Assembly (NCBI GenBank): GCA_949825045.1
Contig: OX463814.1
Location: 35,358,383-35,422,382 of the forward strand
Origin: Argyresthia goedartella
Taxonomy: Eukaryota; Arthropoda; Insecta; Lepidoptera; Argyresthiidae
Direction of reading: 5' to 3'
DNA: 64,000 bases
Shown here piece after piece: positions 12,301-27,300 of the stretch (position 1 is the first letter of the stretch; each line of letters opens with the position of its first letter). Both the position numbers and the translations under genes were made by a program. The notes under the pieces were generated by a model that was not told the DNA's origin, did no database searches, and saw only the letters and a list, made by a program, of their open reading frames with translations.

Positions 12301-15300
12301 ATTGTGATAAAATTGTGACCTATTTTATTTTTTATTTATTTTTTTATTCTGACATGTAATTTTATTAATTTTTACCTGTAGTGGTATTATTCTTATTATT
12401 ATGCGATTTTTACATTATTATTCTTTTTGACATAACTTTTATTATTGACTTTTATTAGTGAGTGTATACTATTGTATTATTGTACTATCCTGACATGTTA
12501 TTCATAATCATTATGCCTGCTAATTTAATTTATTTTCGTTTATTGTATACTGTTGACATGTAATATCTTATTATCAATAAAATATGAATATGAATATGAA
12601 TGAATGAATAAATGATTTTTGATTTAGATTTTTTGATTTCTGCCTAGTTTTGCTGGTAGAAATCTCTCTTTAGAGATAAGCTCGCCTTTGCTCATAAAAT
12701 GTTTTGTTACCTTACTATTAATATTTCTGTGCAATAAAGAATATGAATATGAATTTGCCGCCGGAGCTGACTCGGGTGAGGGACCTGAGGGCGTCCCTTA
12801 CCTGAGTGCTTTTTTCATAGGTCTTGCAAGCTATGGCATACCTACCGTGGCATAACGTTGAAATTTGTTTATTGAATATCGCAGTACATTTTCTATATTT
12901 GTTACATTTAATGGTTGGTTATATTCGTCATCTCTAGGTTGTATTTCAAAAGTTACTTACTCTAGCCTTATGTGAGCAATGAATGATAATGTCGAAGTTT
13001 TCGTCCGTTCCTCTGCTGGAGATGCGCCACTTCCTGTAGGATCGCGGCGGCGGCCTTTCGTACCAACTGCCTGAAAGGTGAAATGAGCAACTTAGGCTGT
13101 AAGATAAAACGCGAGTTAGCTCTACGCACACTAACACTAATATCGAGTGTTGACTCAAGTGACTTTGACATTCCGGAGAAAGTATCGCCATTTATGTATC
13201 GGCCCCTAAGTAAGTGCAAGTGCATGACATTCAGTAGCTTCTAAATCGATTAAGCATATATCAAAGTGAAACCAATTTGGCGAATGTCGTGGAAATAGAC
13301 TTTGGAATTTAATTTTTTAAGATCATATAAAAATATATTAAAGGACAATCTTACACATATCGACCTAGGCCCTTAGTAAGCTCAATGAGGCTTGTGTTAT
13401 GGGTACTAGACGATAAAAATAAGATTTCGATGACAGTCGTGGCAACTAAACACGAAGTTAAATCACTATCTAAAGCTGAAATCTGTAGATGCTATCAAGT
13501 TTCTTCATAAGAGTCCTCACAGACCACAGAGTTTGTGATCAGTCGAGATAGTTTTATCTGGTTGGGCTGCCAGTGTGATCCGGCCGATACCGCATCCTAG
13601 AACGTGCTCACTTTCATACAAGCATACTGATTATCAGCCTGACTTCACCATAGGCCGATAGAATGTAGCCGTGGTGGGCTCGCTGCCCTCACCAGAATAG
13701 ATACCTTTACAAGTGCAGCCGAATATTTCTGGCACAGTCTTGGATGCACCTGAATGTGAACTGCTCGGCCCTGGCTCCGCACTGCTGGTTATTGGCTGAC
13801 TAAGTCTTCCCTGGTCACTATCTGGCGTCATAGGTTCGTCATTCGGTTTACTGTCGTCTTCTTCCGTTTTAGATTTTGTCGATGATGGCATGTTGTCTTC
13901 TGTAATATAGAGGCTATTTATATAGGTTGCAATAAAAAGGTATATAACTCGTAGGTTTTAAAACGAGCCGATTTGGATGAACATTGTTTTAAAATTTAAG
14001 TTAAAATCTTATGAAGTTTCTTTCGGAGAAAAAATAATAAAATAAAATGGTAGCGGCCCTTATGTATATGTCGCAGTTGGTTGGTTAAATCAGACACTTA
14101 ACTAACACCCTAGACCGCTAGTTAAAGACCGACGTTTAACCAAGTCACTAACATTATGATTAAAATGTGTGTTGGTTAAATAATGTAAAACAAGATGGCG
14201 TCACGACAACAGCTGATTACTTTCAGAGTCTATCTTTTCACTACTGATTTGCACAGCTTATAACATTGCGGTAGCTTAGGTGTTAGGTTGAACATGTTAA
14301 GAACAACAAAAAATACTTAAAACATAAAATGAAGTACACATAAAATATTTTTTATGTGTACTTACGTGTATTTATATTGTATATGTCCTGTTGCCTAGGA
14401 CCGTTTAAAAAACTCGTTAAACGTTTTGTTCACTCACTTATCTGACGGAACATTAGCGACTTGGTTAAACGTCGGTCTTTAATTAACGGTCTAGAGTGTT
14501 AGTTAAGTGTCTGACTTGACCACCTAACTGCGACGTATATATTTTGACAGTACGACGAAGTCTGTCGGGCCAGCTAGTAACTAACCAAAACACGTGCACA
14601 AGTGTACCCGAAATAAAATAATAAAGTCAATATGGCGCAACGATCGAGATTTTTCCTCTAAGCGAAAGTTCGAAATCCGGCCGGGAGGTATCCATTCCAG
14701 TATCTTAGGTGGCTGTTCTGTGGAGTCAGTATTATGTGCGGCCAGACTCAATGTGTACAAATGTTATAGTAGGCATACACGATCGATACTAACCCATGTC
14801 GATGACCAGATTGTCCTCTTCATCACTAAACCCCAAGTCCAGCATTTGCCGACAGCATTCGTCTCTTGTCTCACTCTCTGGCTCAATGTCTTCCATATTG
14901 ATCAACTCTTCGCTGGCGACTGTAGCATTGTCAATATTATCATCTTTATTTGTATTCTTCCAGCGTTTCATAACTTTCGCCTTCTCTTCGTCACTGTGGA
15001 ACATCACAACACTTAACATTCATATTTGGGTGACCGTGGTTTTCTCGGTGTTTAAGCAACATAAACGGTGTAAAACTACAGATATTCTAAAAGATCGGGA
15101 TCAAACTCACGATTTACAAGCCGGGATTCTAACGCTCTGCCCAGCTATTCTATCGCTTCTATTTAAGCTGCACTGAAATTACTGATCTTATCATTTGCGT
15201 GAAAACTTAAAAAAAATGAAGATAATTTAGACATCGAAATATTGGACTTCATATTAAGGCGGATAGAGTACAAAAAATTGAGCATATTACTTTTTGAATT

Positions 15301-18300
15301 GAAATCCATCGAAAAATTAGAAAGTTCGAGAAGTTTAGATGCGAACCGAACTATGAACAATCCAATAGGTCCCATAGTCACAGGTCCAACCGACCGCAGC
15401 GATTTGACCTGTATGTATATATCATGTTTGTATGTACATATGTTCCTGCTTCCCTTGTCCCTTCACTCAACGGCTCAACTGATTTTAATAAATGATACGT
15501 CATTAGATTCATTAGGTACAAGGATCACTGGGTGTACTTTAATGCTCTGCGGGCTAAAACAGCTTTTTTTCAAGACCCTCGAGTGGGTCTTGAAAAAAGG
15601 TCTTATAGGGCTTAAAAAGGCGAGTACGGAAATGTGTACTTATCTTGTACAAGCTATGAATAATACACATTAGTTTTAAAAAGGATTTATAGGTTACAGG
15701 TTATACTCGTAGAAGGTGAGGAAGTTAAGTCAAATTGATATGTATACTTATTTTATCTGCTCGCGAAAGTTATGGTTATAATGCGGATACGTTCAAGTTA
15801 AAAGAGACATTTGAAATGATAAGGCAACTATAACCATTTTGGAATGCGACGAGAGGAATGAAATCTTCAGAATGAAGTCAAAAATTGTCTTCGCAACAGA
15901 ACTTCACACTTCTAACTAACGATCTCTTCTCAAATCATTTATTTATACTTCGTCGTCAATATTATATATATAACAATATTTTTCATGACGACATTATCAC
16001 CTAGAACGCCAATACTGAGACAGACTGAGATGCTATGTGCGCGGCAACCAAGCGCGCAGGTCACCGGGACCTGTGTCAAGCGTGTGGCGCCACCTTGCGA
16101 ACGTTTTTGGAACCTGTGCATTACAATCGCTGCAACATCGTCATTTCTTATTCGATTTCGAAAATTTGTTTTTGATATCCCTAAAAAACAGTCAAGTGCG
16201 AGTCGAACTTGCGCACGAAGGGTTCCATACCACCGTACAATGGTAGAGATGGTGTGGAGTGAATAGTTCGGATTTTACATAGCAAAATGTTTACAAAGTT
16301 ATTGGTGCGGCTACTTTCAAACTCCATGTACGTAACCAGGTGCATTCATAAGTTTGTATGTGGTTTACAAATAAATAAAATATTTTTTGTTTTTTAGTAT
16401 TTATTGTTAAAGAGGCAACAGAAATACATCATCTGTGAAAATTCAATCAGTCTAACTATCACGGTTCATGAGATACAGCCTGGTGACAGACGGACGGACG
16501 GACGGACGGACAGCGGAGTCTTAGTAATAGGGTCCCGTTTTACCCTTTGTGTACGGAACCCTAAAAAACTGCTTACTTGGTTAAAGACTTGAATGATCTT
16601 CATTTCCTAGAGTTAGAGACCTTACTATGTGTGTTCAGTCTGGGCCGATTTTGAAGAATAAGATGTCAATTGTTTTGTTGTTACGGTCCGTCCAATTACA
16701 CAAATTACACATTATGACCATAATGTGTAGTTTTTCTACATATTATGACATTCAAATTTCGAACGCCCGAAGTTGGTGCTACAGAACAAGCTAAACAACT
16801 GCAGAGCCACAATGCCGGTCAAACATGCGGTTCCTGAACACATCAAAGAGAGCTTATGATATGTGTGTAGATAAACTAGTGTATGTAACTGTATATAATT
16901 AGACATTAAAACTCTCGAGTGATATTATTATGAAACTCGCCTTCGGCTCGTTTCATAAACCAACTCTCGAGTATTAATGCCCTCCATTATGTAGCAGTCA
17001 CATAAACTACTATTAAAATAAGACCTTCACGACTCATTCTTTTCATCTACAAACTCCATTTTTCTCTTGATCTACCTAGAGGACGTACCTTATTAAAACG
17101 AATTAAAGTGTGTTTGAAAACGATATCTTACCGTGTTACCACAAAAAATGTTAAACACCGTTTAACCTCAAAACAAACGTCAAAACCCATACACGTTTGT
17201 AAACAAGTGTTGAACAGTAGTTTATTTTTTTTGTGGTAAGGACCTAAAGTTTTTAGTGGTCTACAGCCCAAGAGCGGTCGGATGCAAGGTTGTCAGTTTA
17301 ATGCTTTAGTTGGTTTTGACACCTGAAGAATTGTACTGACTAGCAGTTTAAACTTGTATTAAATCAGTTTTTCAAAGCTATCATACGCATCAGAATGACA
17401 GCTAATGACTTACATTATGAGCGCTTCCGGCAGCAGATGTCTGAACGCTTGCTCCGTCCTAACGAGCGCGTTCTCCCGCAACAAACAAAACTCACTGTCG
17501 ATCACCATGATATTCTCACTCTCGCCGTCTGGAATCAAAAATCATAATCTACATAAGTATTTATATGAAGCCTCCGTAGCCTATCGGTATTCGCACATCG
17601 GAAACTTTCGTGCGGGTAGCAACATCTGGCCGAGACGGGCGCTGGATGGGTGTCTGCTCTATGTGGCATTTGTTTCGGACCCTTTCGTGTTTCAGATGAC
17701 ACGTTAAACTGTAGGTCGCAGCTACTGTCGCTACTCGGTGGCGGTAGTCGTAAAGCGGTGTCGGAGGCTCTAATAGGGCAGCTTGATAACTTCTGACAGT
17801 CGGGTTGGCCACAAGCCCGACACCCCTCCGTCAATACTCAATATATTGCACTCCATAAAAGAGATGTTAAATAGGATGTTATAAGGATACATGCGTTATT
17901 TATGGACCTTGTAAAACAGGCATTGCAATAGAAGAGAGGGAAACAAACTTTGTTAATTTATAATTAAGTATAGTATTTACTAAGTCAGTGGAAAGTATTA
18001 ACAGTCTTCAAAAATTATCCTAAAATAGTAGTTTATGTAACATAATGGAGGGCATTAAAACACGAGAGTGGGTTCATGACACTAGCCGAAGGCGAGTTTC
18101 GTAATAATATCACTCGAGAATTTTAATGCCTAATTATGTACAGTTACATACACTAGTTTATCTACACACATATCATAAGCTCTCTTTGATGTGTTCAGGA
18201 ACCGCATGTTTGACCGGCATGGTGGCATTGATAATTGCTCTGCACTTGTTTAGCTTGTACAGTAGTACCAACTTCACAGACAAACTAGGGGCGGCACGCA

Positions 18301-21300
18301 GGCGGGCGTCGGCGTTCGAAATGTGAATGTGAAATTTATCAATGCCACAATCCGGTCAAACATGCGGTTCCTCAACACATCAAAGAGAGCTTATAATATG
18401 TATGTAGATAAACTATTGTATGTAACAGTACATAATTAGGCATTAAAACTCTCGAGTGATATTATTATGAAAAGAGCCTTTAATGCCTTCCATTATGTAG
18501 CAGTCACATAAACTATTATTTTTCGTGCAGGTCTTAGCGAACAGTTGGATGGTATATTGTCTCGTCTGGTGTTAAATTCAGGGTATTTTCGAATAAATTT
18601 ACATATTTCGAGCATATAAATACGTGGTAAGGGAAGGATTTCGTTTTGTTTACAGTAAGACTTACAACTATCAGTAATAATAATAATAATAATCCTTTAT
18701 TGCACAGAAAACATAGTGGAAATTATAACAGAAACAGTATGCAAAGGTGAGCTTATTTCTAAAAAGAAATTTCTTACAGGTAACCTGTGAAGAAAAGAGA
18801 AAAATAAAATATAGAGAGGTAGTCCTAGTGTACAATTAAGAGTTAAAAGAAATAAATAAAATGAATATACTATCAAATAAATCACAATACACCCTACGTA
18901 ATTACTATAAAATAAATAAATAGAATACAATAAATAAATAGATATACATAAATACTATGGAAGAGAGGAGATGCTGTTTCAATTTTTTCTTGAAAGTGAC
19001 CAAGGATTTGCAATCCCTTATAGCGCAAGGAAGTGCATTCCACAAACGTATTGCCCTTAACCTAAACGAGTGCTCGTAAGCAACAGTGTTGTGCTGAGGA
19101 ATTGACAAAAGTGACACCGTGTGAGATCTCCGAAGTCTATCCCCTAAGAAAAGATACTCAAAACGTTCACGAAGATATGCAGGGTAGCACGGATTTCTCA
19201 AAATATTGAAGAGGAAGGAGAGAATGTGCATATCACGACGAAGTCGAATCGGGAGCCAGCCTAATTCCCTGCGATATTGGGACACGTGGTCGTACTTACG
19301 AAGTCCGAAAATAAACCGAATCCCAAGATTTTGGAGTCGCTCGAGTTTGTTCAGTAGATCTTCGTTCGCACTGGCCCAGCAAACATCGGCGTAGTCTATT
19401 AAAGGCAGAAGAAGGGTCTGAGCTAGCATGATTTTAGTCTGCCTAGGCAGGAAGAACTGCAAACGCCGAAGAGAATGAAAGGATGCAAAGACTCGTCTGC
19501 TGACCTCACAAACATGGGGCGACCAGGATAATAGATTGTCAAAAACAACGCCAAGATTTTTGGCTTTCTCGCTATACTTGACAATGGTACCGTCAAATAG
19601 AACGGGATCAACGGACTTATTCTGCAACAAATCAAGTAAGTGCCGTGTACCTAGTATCATCACCTGAGACTTGTCCGGGTTGACTAATAGCCCATACGAA
19701 AGAGACCATTTCCTGATGTTGTCGAGGTCAGCATTCAAAGCCTCTACAGTCGAAGTCAGATCACACAGGGGAAAATGCCGATAAATTTGAAGGTCATCTG
19801 CATAAAGATGATACGAGGAAGACAATACATCCGAGATGGAATGGATGAAAACTGAGAAGAGAAGAGGGGAAAGGATGCCACCCTGCGGAACACCTGTAGA
19901 GAGCTTGCACCATTCTGTAGTGACCTCTTCAGACTTGATGCGCTGCTGGCGGTCTCTCAAGTAAGAGTCAAACCAGCGAGCCGAGTGTGAAGAGACGTTA
20001 AGCGATTTTAAGATTTCAACAAGTATATCGAAGTCGACGCAGTTGAAGGCGCTGCTAAAGTCTAGGAGAGTCAGGACTGTCAGCTGCTTCTTATCCATTG
20101 CCAGTTACCTTGAGTAGTGCTGTGGTGGTGCTATGCCCCGGTCTAAAACCAGACTGAAAAGGGTTCAGTAAATTCATGGAGGAAAGGTACGAGGACAGCT
20201 GGGTGTGGACAATTGATTCAAGGATTTTGGAAAGGATTGGTAGGATGGAAATGGGACGGAACTCTTTGAAGGAGGACGGGTTAGACGTTTTAGGTAGGGG
20301 TAACACTAATGCTCTTTTCCACTGGCTCGGGAAGCAGTACTCGCTCAGCGACGCATTGATTATATGCGTTATGGGTTGTAACAAATGATCAAGTACACTG
20401 AAAAGCATCTGAAAGCAGATCTTGTCATCACCTATAGCCTTTGACGATATTGCTAGAAAAGCCTTCTTTACTGCGGTTCCGACAGACCTGAGGTTGAAAG
20501 GTAAGCTACTGGATGTCTTTCTGGTGCGCAAGTAACGAATGGTAGCATCCTTGACAGGGGGGTCCATCACGACAGGGGAGACACCAAAGAATTTGTTGAG
20601 ACCGTTGAGGTCGACACTACCGGTTAGTGCGTCCTGGGACTTACCAACACCGAGGGTCTTCAGGAACTTCCAAACCTGTGCAGGAGTGTAACTCTCAATA
20701 CTCTCGTAGATATGGCGGCGTTTGGCATCTCGACAAAGACGGGTGCAACGATTACGGAGACGTTTGTATATAAGGAGATTATCGTCCGTCGGATCCTTCT
20801 TATATCTACATTTGGCACGGTTTCTCTGGGCCATCAGACCCTTGATGGTGTCAGTAAGCCAGGGCGCAGGGAGATGTTTGACCCTAACCTTTTTGACGGG
20901 AGTATGTTTGTCGAACAAACTCAGGACAATCGATTGGAAATGCTGGACTTTTTCATCAACGGGCTCACTACAGACGACAGGGGACCAGTCTATAGAGGCG
21001 GCATCAGACTCAAGGGAGCTGAGATCCATACCCTTGAAACTGCGAATATCCAGGAATTTCCCTGCGCGCTTGGGAGGCCTTAACTTGAACGAGAGATAAA
21101 TCAGATCATGAAAGGAGAAGGGGGCGTTAAGTTGGCCATGCGTTGCAACCTTGGATATGTTAGAAACAATCATAAGATCCAAGAGAGAGGGGGTGCAGTG
21201 GGGCTGGAAGTGAGTTGCACTCAGGGGAAGAATATTTAAATTTAGGGAGCTTACGATAGACTGGAGTTTGGCAGAGCGAACATCATTTTTAAGTAAACAG

Positions 21301-24300
21301 GTATTGAAATCACCTAGGATAAGTGTGTCACTGTATAGGGGAGATAGATCATTAAGGATGCTTTCAAGAGTCAAAGTAGTCGATGAGGAGAGAGGGGCTA
21401 TAGAAGACACCCAGAAGGACCTTAGTGTGATGGAGGCATAGCTCAAGAAAGAGGTGTTCAGCGGATCCAGAGTACAGACTAGGTGAGTGGCTGATGACTT
21501 TGCAAGAAATGTCGGAACGAAGATAACTAGCAACACCGCCACCAGCCTTGCCCGTCATATCAATCCGATAGAGCCTGTACCCCGGCAGAGCATACAAGGT
21601 AGAAGGAAGAGAGGGTTTGAGAAATGATTCGGAGATCAGAATACCATGAATGCTCTGATCGCTGAAGGAGACGAGAAGGTCGACATGACTGGAATTAATG
21701 CTCTGAGCATTTATGTGAACGACGTTGAAGTTCCTACTGAGGTTGGAAAACACACGTTTGAGGGCAATAGGCAAAACGTCGTCCGTGGACGACAATCCAC
21801 TTCCTACGCTATCGGAAGCTTCACTTTCGGAGTAGGAGAAGTAACTATCACTAAATAAGAAGGTATCCATATGAGTAATTATAATATAATAAATAGATAT
21901 ATAATAAAATAAATACAATAAAACCTACTAAAAACACAAAAAAATAAAAAAGTCAAATCCAAAAAAACAGAAAGGCCCGAACCCAGCCAAACCCTGGGTT
22001 TACAAAAGTATAGTACATATGGAAGGAAATACATTATACAAGATAACAAATAATAGATGAGACGTGGGTGGGCAGCACAAACAAAAAAGAAATGAAGAAA
22101 CAGCAAAGTGAATCCAAATACGAACATACAAGATCCGTTCGCACCGTCCGGTTGCCCGTCCGTTCCGTCCGGCTGTCTGTCCGTCCGTACAATATATAAT
22201 AATAATAAAAAAAAAAACTTCAAGTACACAGACCACACTATGCTTGTCAAATGAAAGACTGCGTGACCTAAAAATAAAAAGTGAACCATTTAATCTAATC
22301 TAATTCAGTCTACCCTTCACGTAAAATTACATTAAATTATAACAGAAAATAACCCGACCAAATCACGCGACGTATATTGCGCTGCACACGATGGGATACA
22401 ACTACTTTTTGGTTCCTGCCTTCGTCTGGCCGGCAGTGGCACGCCTAGCGCTGGGTTCTCGCTGCTTGCTTGCCGAGGGCGCCGCAGAACCTGCTGCCGC
22501 TGCCGCAACCGCAACCCCAGCCACAGGCATAGGCACAGCCGGTTTACGAGAAGAGTCGGCGACCTTTTGCCCGGATTGCAGAGCAGAGGGAGGGAACTTG
22601 CTGGTGTATTCCTGAAGCTCCGACATGCGCTCCACCTTCTGTCTACTTTTGTCGGGAAGCAGTAGGACAATCTTACCACCAGAAGTCCAGCAGTTCTGCA
22701 CGCCGAAGTGTTTCCGGGCAGTAAGAAACACATCATGTCTGGACTTTGTCAGGAACTCTGATATGGTGGTTGCAGTGCCCTTCAATACGGTTTTGCCGTT
22801 CCACACCTCCATACGGGCACCGAGTGTGGAGAATCTCATCAGTATTGGGCGCGTTTTGGCTGGGCTTTTGGGTCCAAGACGATGTACAACAGAGGCACTC
22901 GCAATGCACTCAGGGGACACTTTTATTTGGTCGGATAGTATCCTTTGAGCCACATCATTTACCCGTTCCTTCTCATCTTCGGGTACTCCATGGAGAAGGA
23001 GCACCTTACGACGTGATGCAGTCTCCATCCTGTCCTGTCCAGCGAGCAACAAGTCAACCTGGCTGCGCAGCAAGTTTAGGCAGTTCCACGTGAACGCCTT
23101 GAACTCGAGAAACTCGCTGGCCAGGGAATTGATGTTGAGTGGGCTGCTAGATGAGGACATTGTGGCGCACTCACGGAGCTCCTTCTCATACCGGGCCATC
23201 CTACTGCTGAAGTCGGCTGCCATCTGCTCCATGTTGGCACTGATTTTTGTGCATAGATCCATTGTGAGTGTGTAGTTGTAGTGAAATCTCCAGGTATGTT
23301 TATATATGTTTATAAAATATTATATGCCAGTGTAGGTAAAGGGTCCAGGCCTTGTTTTTAATAAAAAATTATAACATTAAGAAACTGATTTTAATTTAAA
23401 TTAAATAAAAATAGTGGGACACAAATTTATGATGTTGGCATGACCCTCTTTTTTGAAAAAAAGTCATTAGTCGATGTTATGTTGACCAATATCCGTATGA
23501 GTTTTTTTTTTGAAGGGTGAAAAGCGACGGTGCTTTCGTGCTTTTCCCCCAAAGGATAACGCCATAGCTTAACCATGAGTATGTATATGCATAATACGTG
23601 ACTACTTAGTGCGGTTTTAAAATCCGTAGATAGTACCGTATCGTACCGTACGGTGCCCTCTATATACAAGTTTTACTTAATCAATCTTCCCCATGGAGTA
23701 TGATTACCTTGCATCGTAACAGCTACAACAGATATAGGCAGCATGTACTGTCGCTCAGACAGAAGGCACTGTAAGGCATCCTCGCTCACGATAAAGGTCG
23801 CGCCGTGGCTGCCTGCGAATCTGGTGACAAATACATTTTTATCAATCACAATACTGCAATCATTTTCTGTTTCATGTCCGCAGGTGTAGCTGTACTTTTT
23901 TAGGTTGATGTCAAATTGACAGCTTCTTGACGGCGGATTTTTTAAGTCTATGTACTATTTTGCAGCGACAGCAAACTCAACAGAAAACAGCAGTTATTAT
24001 TATTATTATAAGCCTACATCATCGCACTGCCGGGCAAAGGCCTCTGTTCCCCTCCTCCACTCTTCACGCCCCTGGGCTACTTCCCACCAGAAACTCAGTG
24101 CAAATATTTTTTAAACTAGACGTCCCGAATATTTTTTGACTTCAGTTTGGGGTAAGGGGTGACTTACTCTAAAGATATAGAGATATATGTAGGTACACTG
24201 GTTTCATCGTAGGTATTTTTTATAGTTAACTGGTGTAATTAATTAATTCGTGCATCAATGGGAAATATTAAACTGCACATCAAAAATACTGATTTGCACA

Positions 24301-27300
24301 GCAAATCTTGTTAGGTTGAACATGTAAGTACAACAAAAAATACATAAAACATAAACTTAAGTACACATAAAATATTTTATCTACACACGTATCATAAAAC
24401 CTCTTTACTGTGTACAAAAACCGCACGTTACGATCAGCATAATGTTAAAATACTTGGTAAAAATTCATTTCTTATCTGAAAAATTACACATTATGACCAT
24501 AATGTGTAATTTTTCTGCATATTATGACATTCAAATTTCGAACGCCGACGCCCGCCCGCGTACTACAGAACAATCTAAACAACTGCAGAGCCACAATGCC
24601 GGTCAAACATGCGGTTCCTGAACACATCAAAGAGAGCTTATGATATGTGTGTAGATAAACTAGTGTATGTAACTGTACATAATTAGGCATTAAAACTCTC
24701 GAGTGATATTATTATGAAACTCGCCAACCCACTCTCGAGTATTAATGCCCTCCATTATGTAGCAGTCACATAAACTACTACAAAACATAAAAAGTGTTTT
24801 TGTTGATCCTTTTTGGTTGTGCAAATCAGTATTTTTGATGTGCGATGTGCGAAATACTAGCCTGCATCAATCACCTTTTTTGCAATCCATATATCATCAT
24901 GCATCCGTAAGTTGTACGAAACCATTCACATGTGCGCCGAGGCTTACAGAGCGCATCAATGAGATGTGCCCTCTCTCTCTCTCCCATCCCACCTTACCCT
25001 ATTTTTGGCATCTCACCTTCCCATTCGCACCATTTGTTCTAATATTTGACTTGGTCAGTAAGCCGGGCGCTCAAGGGTCACAAAACGTGCCCGCCGGTGG
25101 CCGCCACACGCTACAAATCGCCTCTGCTCGCTTCTTGTTGCGCCACAAAACGCAGATCCACCACTCGTGCGATTAACTCATCCCTCTCCATGGCTCACAG
25201 TTAAACCATGGCTCACAATTAAACCATGGCGCACAGTTAAACCATGGCTCACAGTTAAACCATGGCTCACAGTTAAACCATGGCTCACAGTTAAACCATG
25301 GCTCACAGTTAAACCATGGCTCACGGTTAAACCCATGGCTCACAGTTAAACCCATGGCTCACAGTTAAACCCATGGCTCACAGTTAAACCCATGGCTCAC
25401 AGTTAAACCCATGGCTCACAGTTAAGCCATGGCTACAGTTAAATCGATTATTATTGATAACTGTCAACACAAAGGGGTTGTTTTTAGTCGTATACTACAG
25501 AAGCTGATGCCCACTCAATGTGTAGGGACCCGGACATAGCAGGGAGGTCTGACGCCTGGACATGGGTATTTTTTTTCCCCTCCAACAAAAAATTATAATA
25601 ATAACTCATTCCTCTCTACCTTCGCGTTATGACACTACAAACAACGGGGTACATCATAAAATGCGCGGTAAAAGCGAGTCACGCGGAGCAGGCTGCGTGT
25701 GCAGAAGTAGCTAAGACGAAATGCCATAGTATCAGTCGTGCGCAACGCTAAGAAAATGTTTTCATTTTGACATTTAAAATCGAAACGTAATGTAATTTTT
25801 CGTTTCGCAATGTCAAATGCTGCGCTCGAGTGATATAAGCGAATTGCATTTTGTCTTCGGGCCCTGGAATGAAATGCAATGAGCAAATAGCACTTACCGC
25901 GCCAACTCCGCGTGGACTTCCGTAAGTGGGAGAGTCGTGACTTCTTTTTCCCCTGTAATGTAAACATGTACCATGTTATTTTTTTTAATGTAGCCCATTA
26001 ATGTGTAGTGTATGCACACCTGAACCCTACTTACATCTATAAATAGCCTCTTTATTATGATTCATGACTCAATATACAACTGTCTTTCGAACATGTGACT
26101 GCCTCATTCCACACCTAATAGGCCGATCCTTACATGGCGACCGTGCCAGGCCAGCCTACCTCTCGCGAGGTAGTGCTGTGCCGAATGGCGATTAAATAAA
26201 TTCAGATAATATTTAAATAATACTTGAAGAACTTGGAAAAGAGAAATATAACGAAGATAAATATAAAGAGAAAAAGAACGGGATGACCTATGAAGAGACC
26301 ACGACATTAGCGGATTGCAGCCAGAAGAAGACGGATAAATAGAAGAAAGAAGATAATTATAGAAGAAAGTATATACTTACACAAGAAGAGAAAATAAAAT
26401 ATTACAGAAGATTTGTGCTGCCGGGTGCCGGGCGATTTCCTAAGCCTGATGATGTGGAAGCAGGGCGCTGGGCGTAACCGTACGGGTCAAGTGAGGCGCA
26501 GCTGGGAGATGTACGGTTCCCAGGATGTGCTGACTCCGAGCGAGCTGCGTGCGACACGGGCGATGACGTCGTGGCGTCAATGTGTTTTTTGGACAATGGG
26601 TTTTATTATACGTATGACATGTAAGTAAATTAAATTATTTGTCGATTAGTATATTTAAGTTTTGGCTAGATTTTGTATTGTCAAAGGGTTGACGATACGA
26701 TCAATATTAATATAATTATTTTTCCAAATGAAGATTGCATGAAGTAACTAAAATAGTATTATGATGAATGGCATAGAACGAAAAGTTAGTAGTACAGTAT
26801 AGTCAGCAAGAGAAGTGTGAATGAACGATTGATATTATTTTTTAGGAATGGAGATATTTTTGAAAGCCGAAAAGTAAATAAGTTAGACACGAGTTATTTG
26901 GGATGAGATGATTTGACAGTATTTTTTTACTTTTGAGGAGATTTTGAAAAATCTGGGAATAATGTGATAAAAAGTGTGAAGTATGAAGTTGAAAGTTTTG
27001 TTATTTTTTTGTTTTATAACCGCTAGTATTTTTTTTATATTGCATCATAATTCTGATTTATTCCAAATGTACAATCAAGTACATAAATGATTCAGTTGTT
27101 CATTTGACTTGGTAACAGTCAAAGTTATCCAAAAGTTAAGTATAGAAATTCAATCCAGTGTTCGCAGGCGAACCAAATATGGACATGCTACACTGCAGAA
27201 GAAACCAAATTAGATTAGAACATAACACATGTTTTGATTACAGAGAAACAGAATTGTTATTATAATAATTAGTAGTTCATGTTACCGCAGTGCGACTTGT

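Larger units (their letters stand above)
18673..23280 (-). mobile_element. Nearly full-length LINE (Jockey/CR1-type), 4.6 kb
   Basis: Read on the minus strand: short 5' UTR (about 23280), ORF1 (23262-22402), spacer, ORF2 with apurinic endonuclease and reverse transcriptase (21918-18905) and a 3' tail of ATT units (18673-18694). Two frameshifts make it non-autonomous. Lies in Ice2 intron 7 on the same strand as the gene. Confidence 0.85.

Noticed and set aside
20712..21099. 123-125 codon plus-strand frames
   Set aside because: Antisense of LINE ORF2.
22391..23093. Plus-strand frames of 74-115 codons
   Set aside because: Antisense of LINE ORF1.
25167..25355. Repeat proteins on both strands
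   Set aside because: Open only because the 18-bp minisatellite unit lacks stops.
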